Shown: positions 23,699 through 23,784 of the stretch, in pieces
Position numbering within the stretch: the first letter of the stretch is position 1
How the letters are laid out: every line of letters starts with the position of its first letter
Source: UBA3537 sp965658025
Lineage (GTDB): Bacteria > Bacteroidota > Bacteroidia > Flavobacteriales > Flavobacteriaceae
DNA length: 23,784 bases
Reading direction: 5' to 3'
Assembly: GCA_965658025.1 (NCBI GenBank)
Contig: CBFHQL010000025.1
Span: forward strand, 1-23,784
Position numbers and translations under genes: made by a program
The notes under the pieces: generated by a model
Databases searched by the model: none
What the model saw: the letters and a program-made list of their open reading frames with translations, nothing else
What the model was told of the DNA's origin: nothing

Positions 23699-23784
23699 AT
23701 GAAATATATATTTAGAACATTAACAGTAGCGATGATATTATTTTTGGGCACAGCATCTGCGCAACAAGAAACCAACTATTCGCT
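23699..23784 (+). CDS. 5' end of a secreted protein, probably PorP/SprF family (partial)
   Basis: The frame opens at 23699, 18 bp after the metalloprotease stop, and runs off the window after 28 codons. A signal peptide is clear (MKYIFRTLTVAMILFLGTASAQQ), then ETNYS. Cargo genes with type B domains are often followed by a PorP/SprF gene, as seen at 4676-5680 in this window, and QQ-E-x-x-Y/F after the signal peptide is common in that family. The family call is therefore mainly from context. Confidence 0.6.
   Translation, partial: MKYIFRTLTVAMILFLGTASAQQETNYS

Overview
The window is AT-rich chromosomal DNA from a member of the Bacteroidota, most likely a marine-type Flavobacteriaceae. The evidence is the type IX secretion system (T9SS) type B sorting domains, the PorP/SprF-family proteins, the DUF6089/PorG protein, two OmpH/Skp paralogues beside bamA, and promoters of the Bacteroidota form TTTG-N18/19-TAnnTTTG instead of -35/-10 boxes. 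No rRNA, tRNA, CRISPR array, transposase or prophage gene was seen. One run of ten N (19030-19039) marks an assembly gap or unresolved bases.

Layout. (1) 1-5680, plus strand: the tail of one T9SS type B cargo protein, a complete 1510-residue cargo protein (choice-of-anchor L domain, nine ~100-residue modules, type B C-terminal domain), and a PorP/SprF-like outer membrane protein. (2) 5684-13877, minus strand, read from right to left: CBS/ACT-like regulator, NAD kinase, DUF6089 (PorG-like), undecaprenyl diphosphate synthase, BamA, two OmpH/Skp chaperones, glutamate racemase. This is an envelope-building cluster. A good promoter lies just before the PorG-like gene, and a terminator lies between the last skp gene and murI. 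(3) 13968-15445, plus strand, divergent from region 2: pdxJ and an alpha/beta hydrolase joined by a TAATG overlap. (4) 15520-18895, plus strand: tig, clpP, clpX, a protein folding and degradation cluster; a clear promoter precedes tig and a strong terminator separates tig from clpP. (5) 18896-19369: a 474-bp gap with many inverted repeats and two mini-ORFs. (6) 19370-23784, plus strand: a 1436-residue secreted metalloprotease with two P domains, two thrombospondin type 3 blocks and a type B C-terminal domain, then the start of a second protein that is probably PorP/SprF-like.

How the parts fit: the cargo proteins at both ends need the T9SS, and each appears to be paired with a PorP/SprF homologue. 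The central operon makes the outer membrane machinery (BamA, Skp) and a probable T9SS component (PorG-like), along with cell wall precursors (UppS, MurI). No undescribed system could be shown. The best candidates for a second look are the structured leader of the metalloprotease gene, the 19-bp tandem duplication that forms the tig promoter, the near-identical 597-bp duplication in the first cargo gene, and the long charged tail on the second Skp protein.
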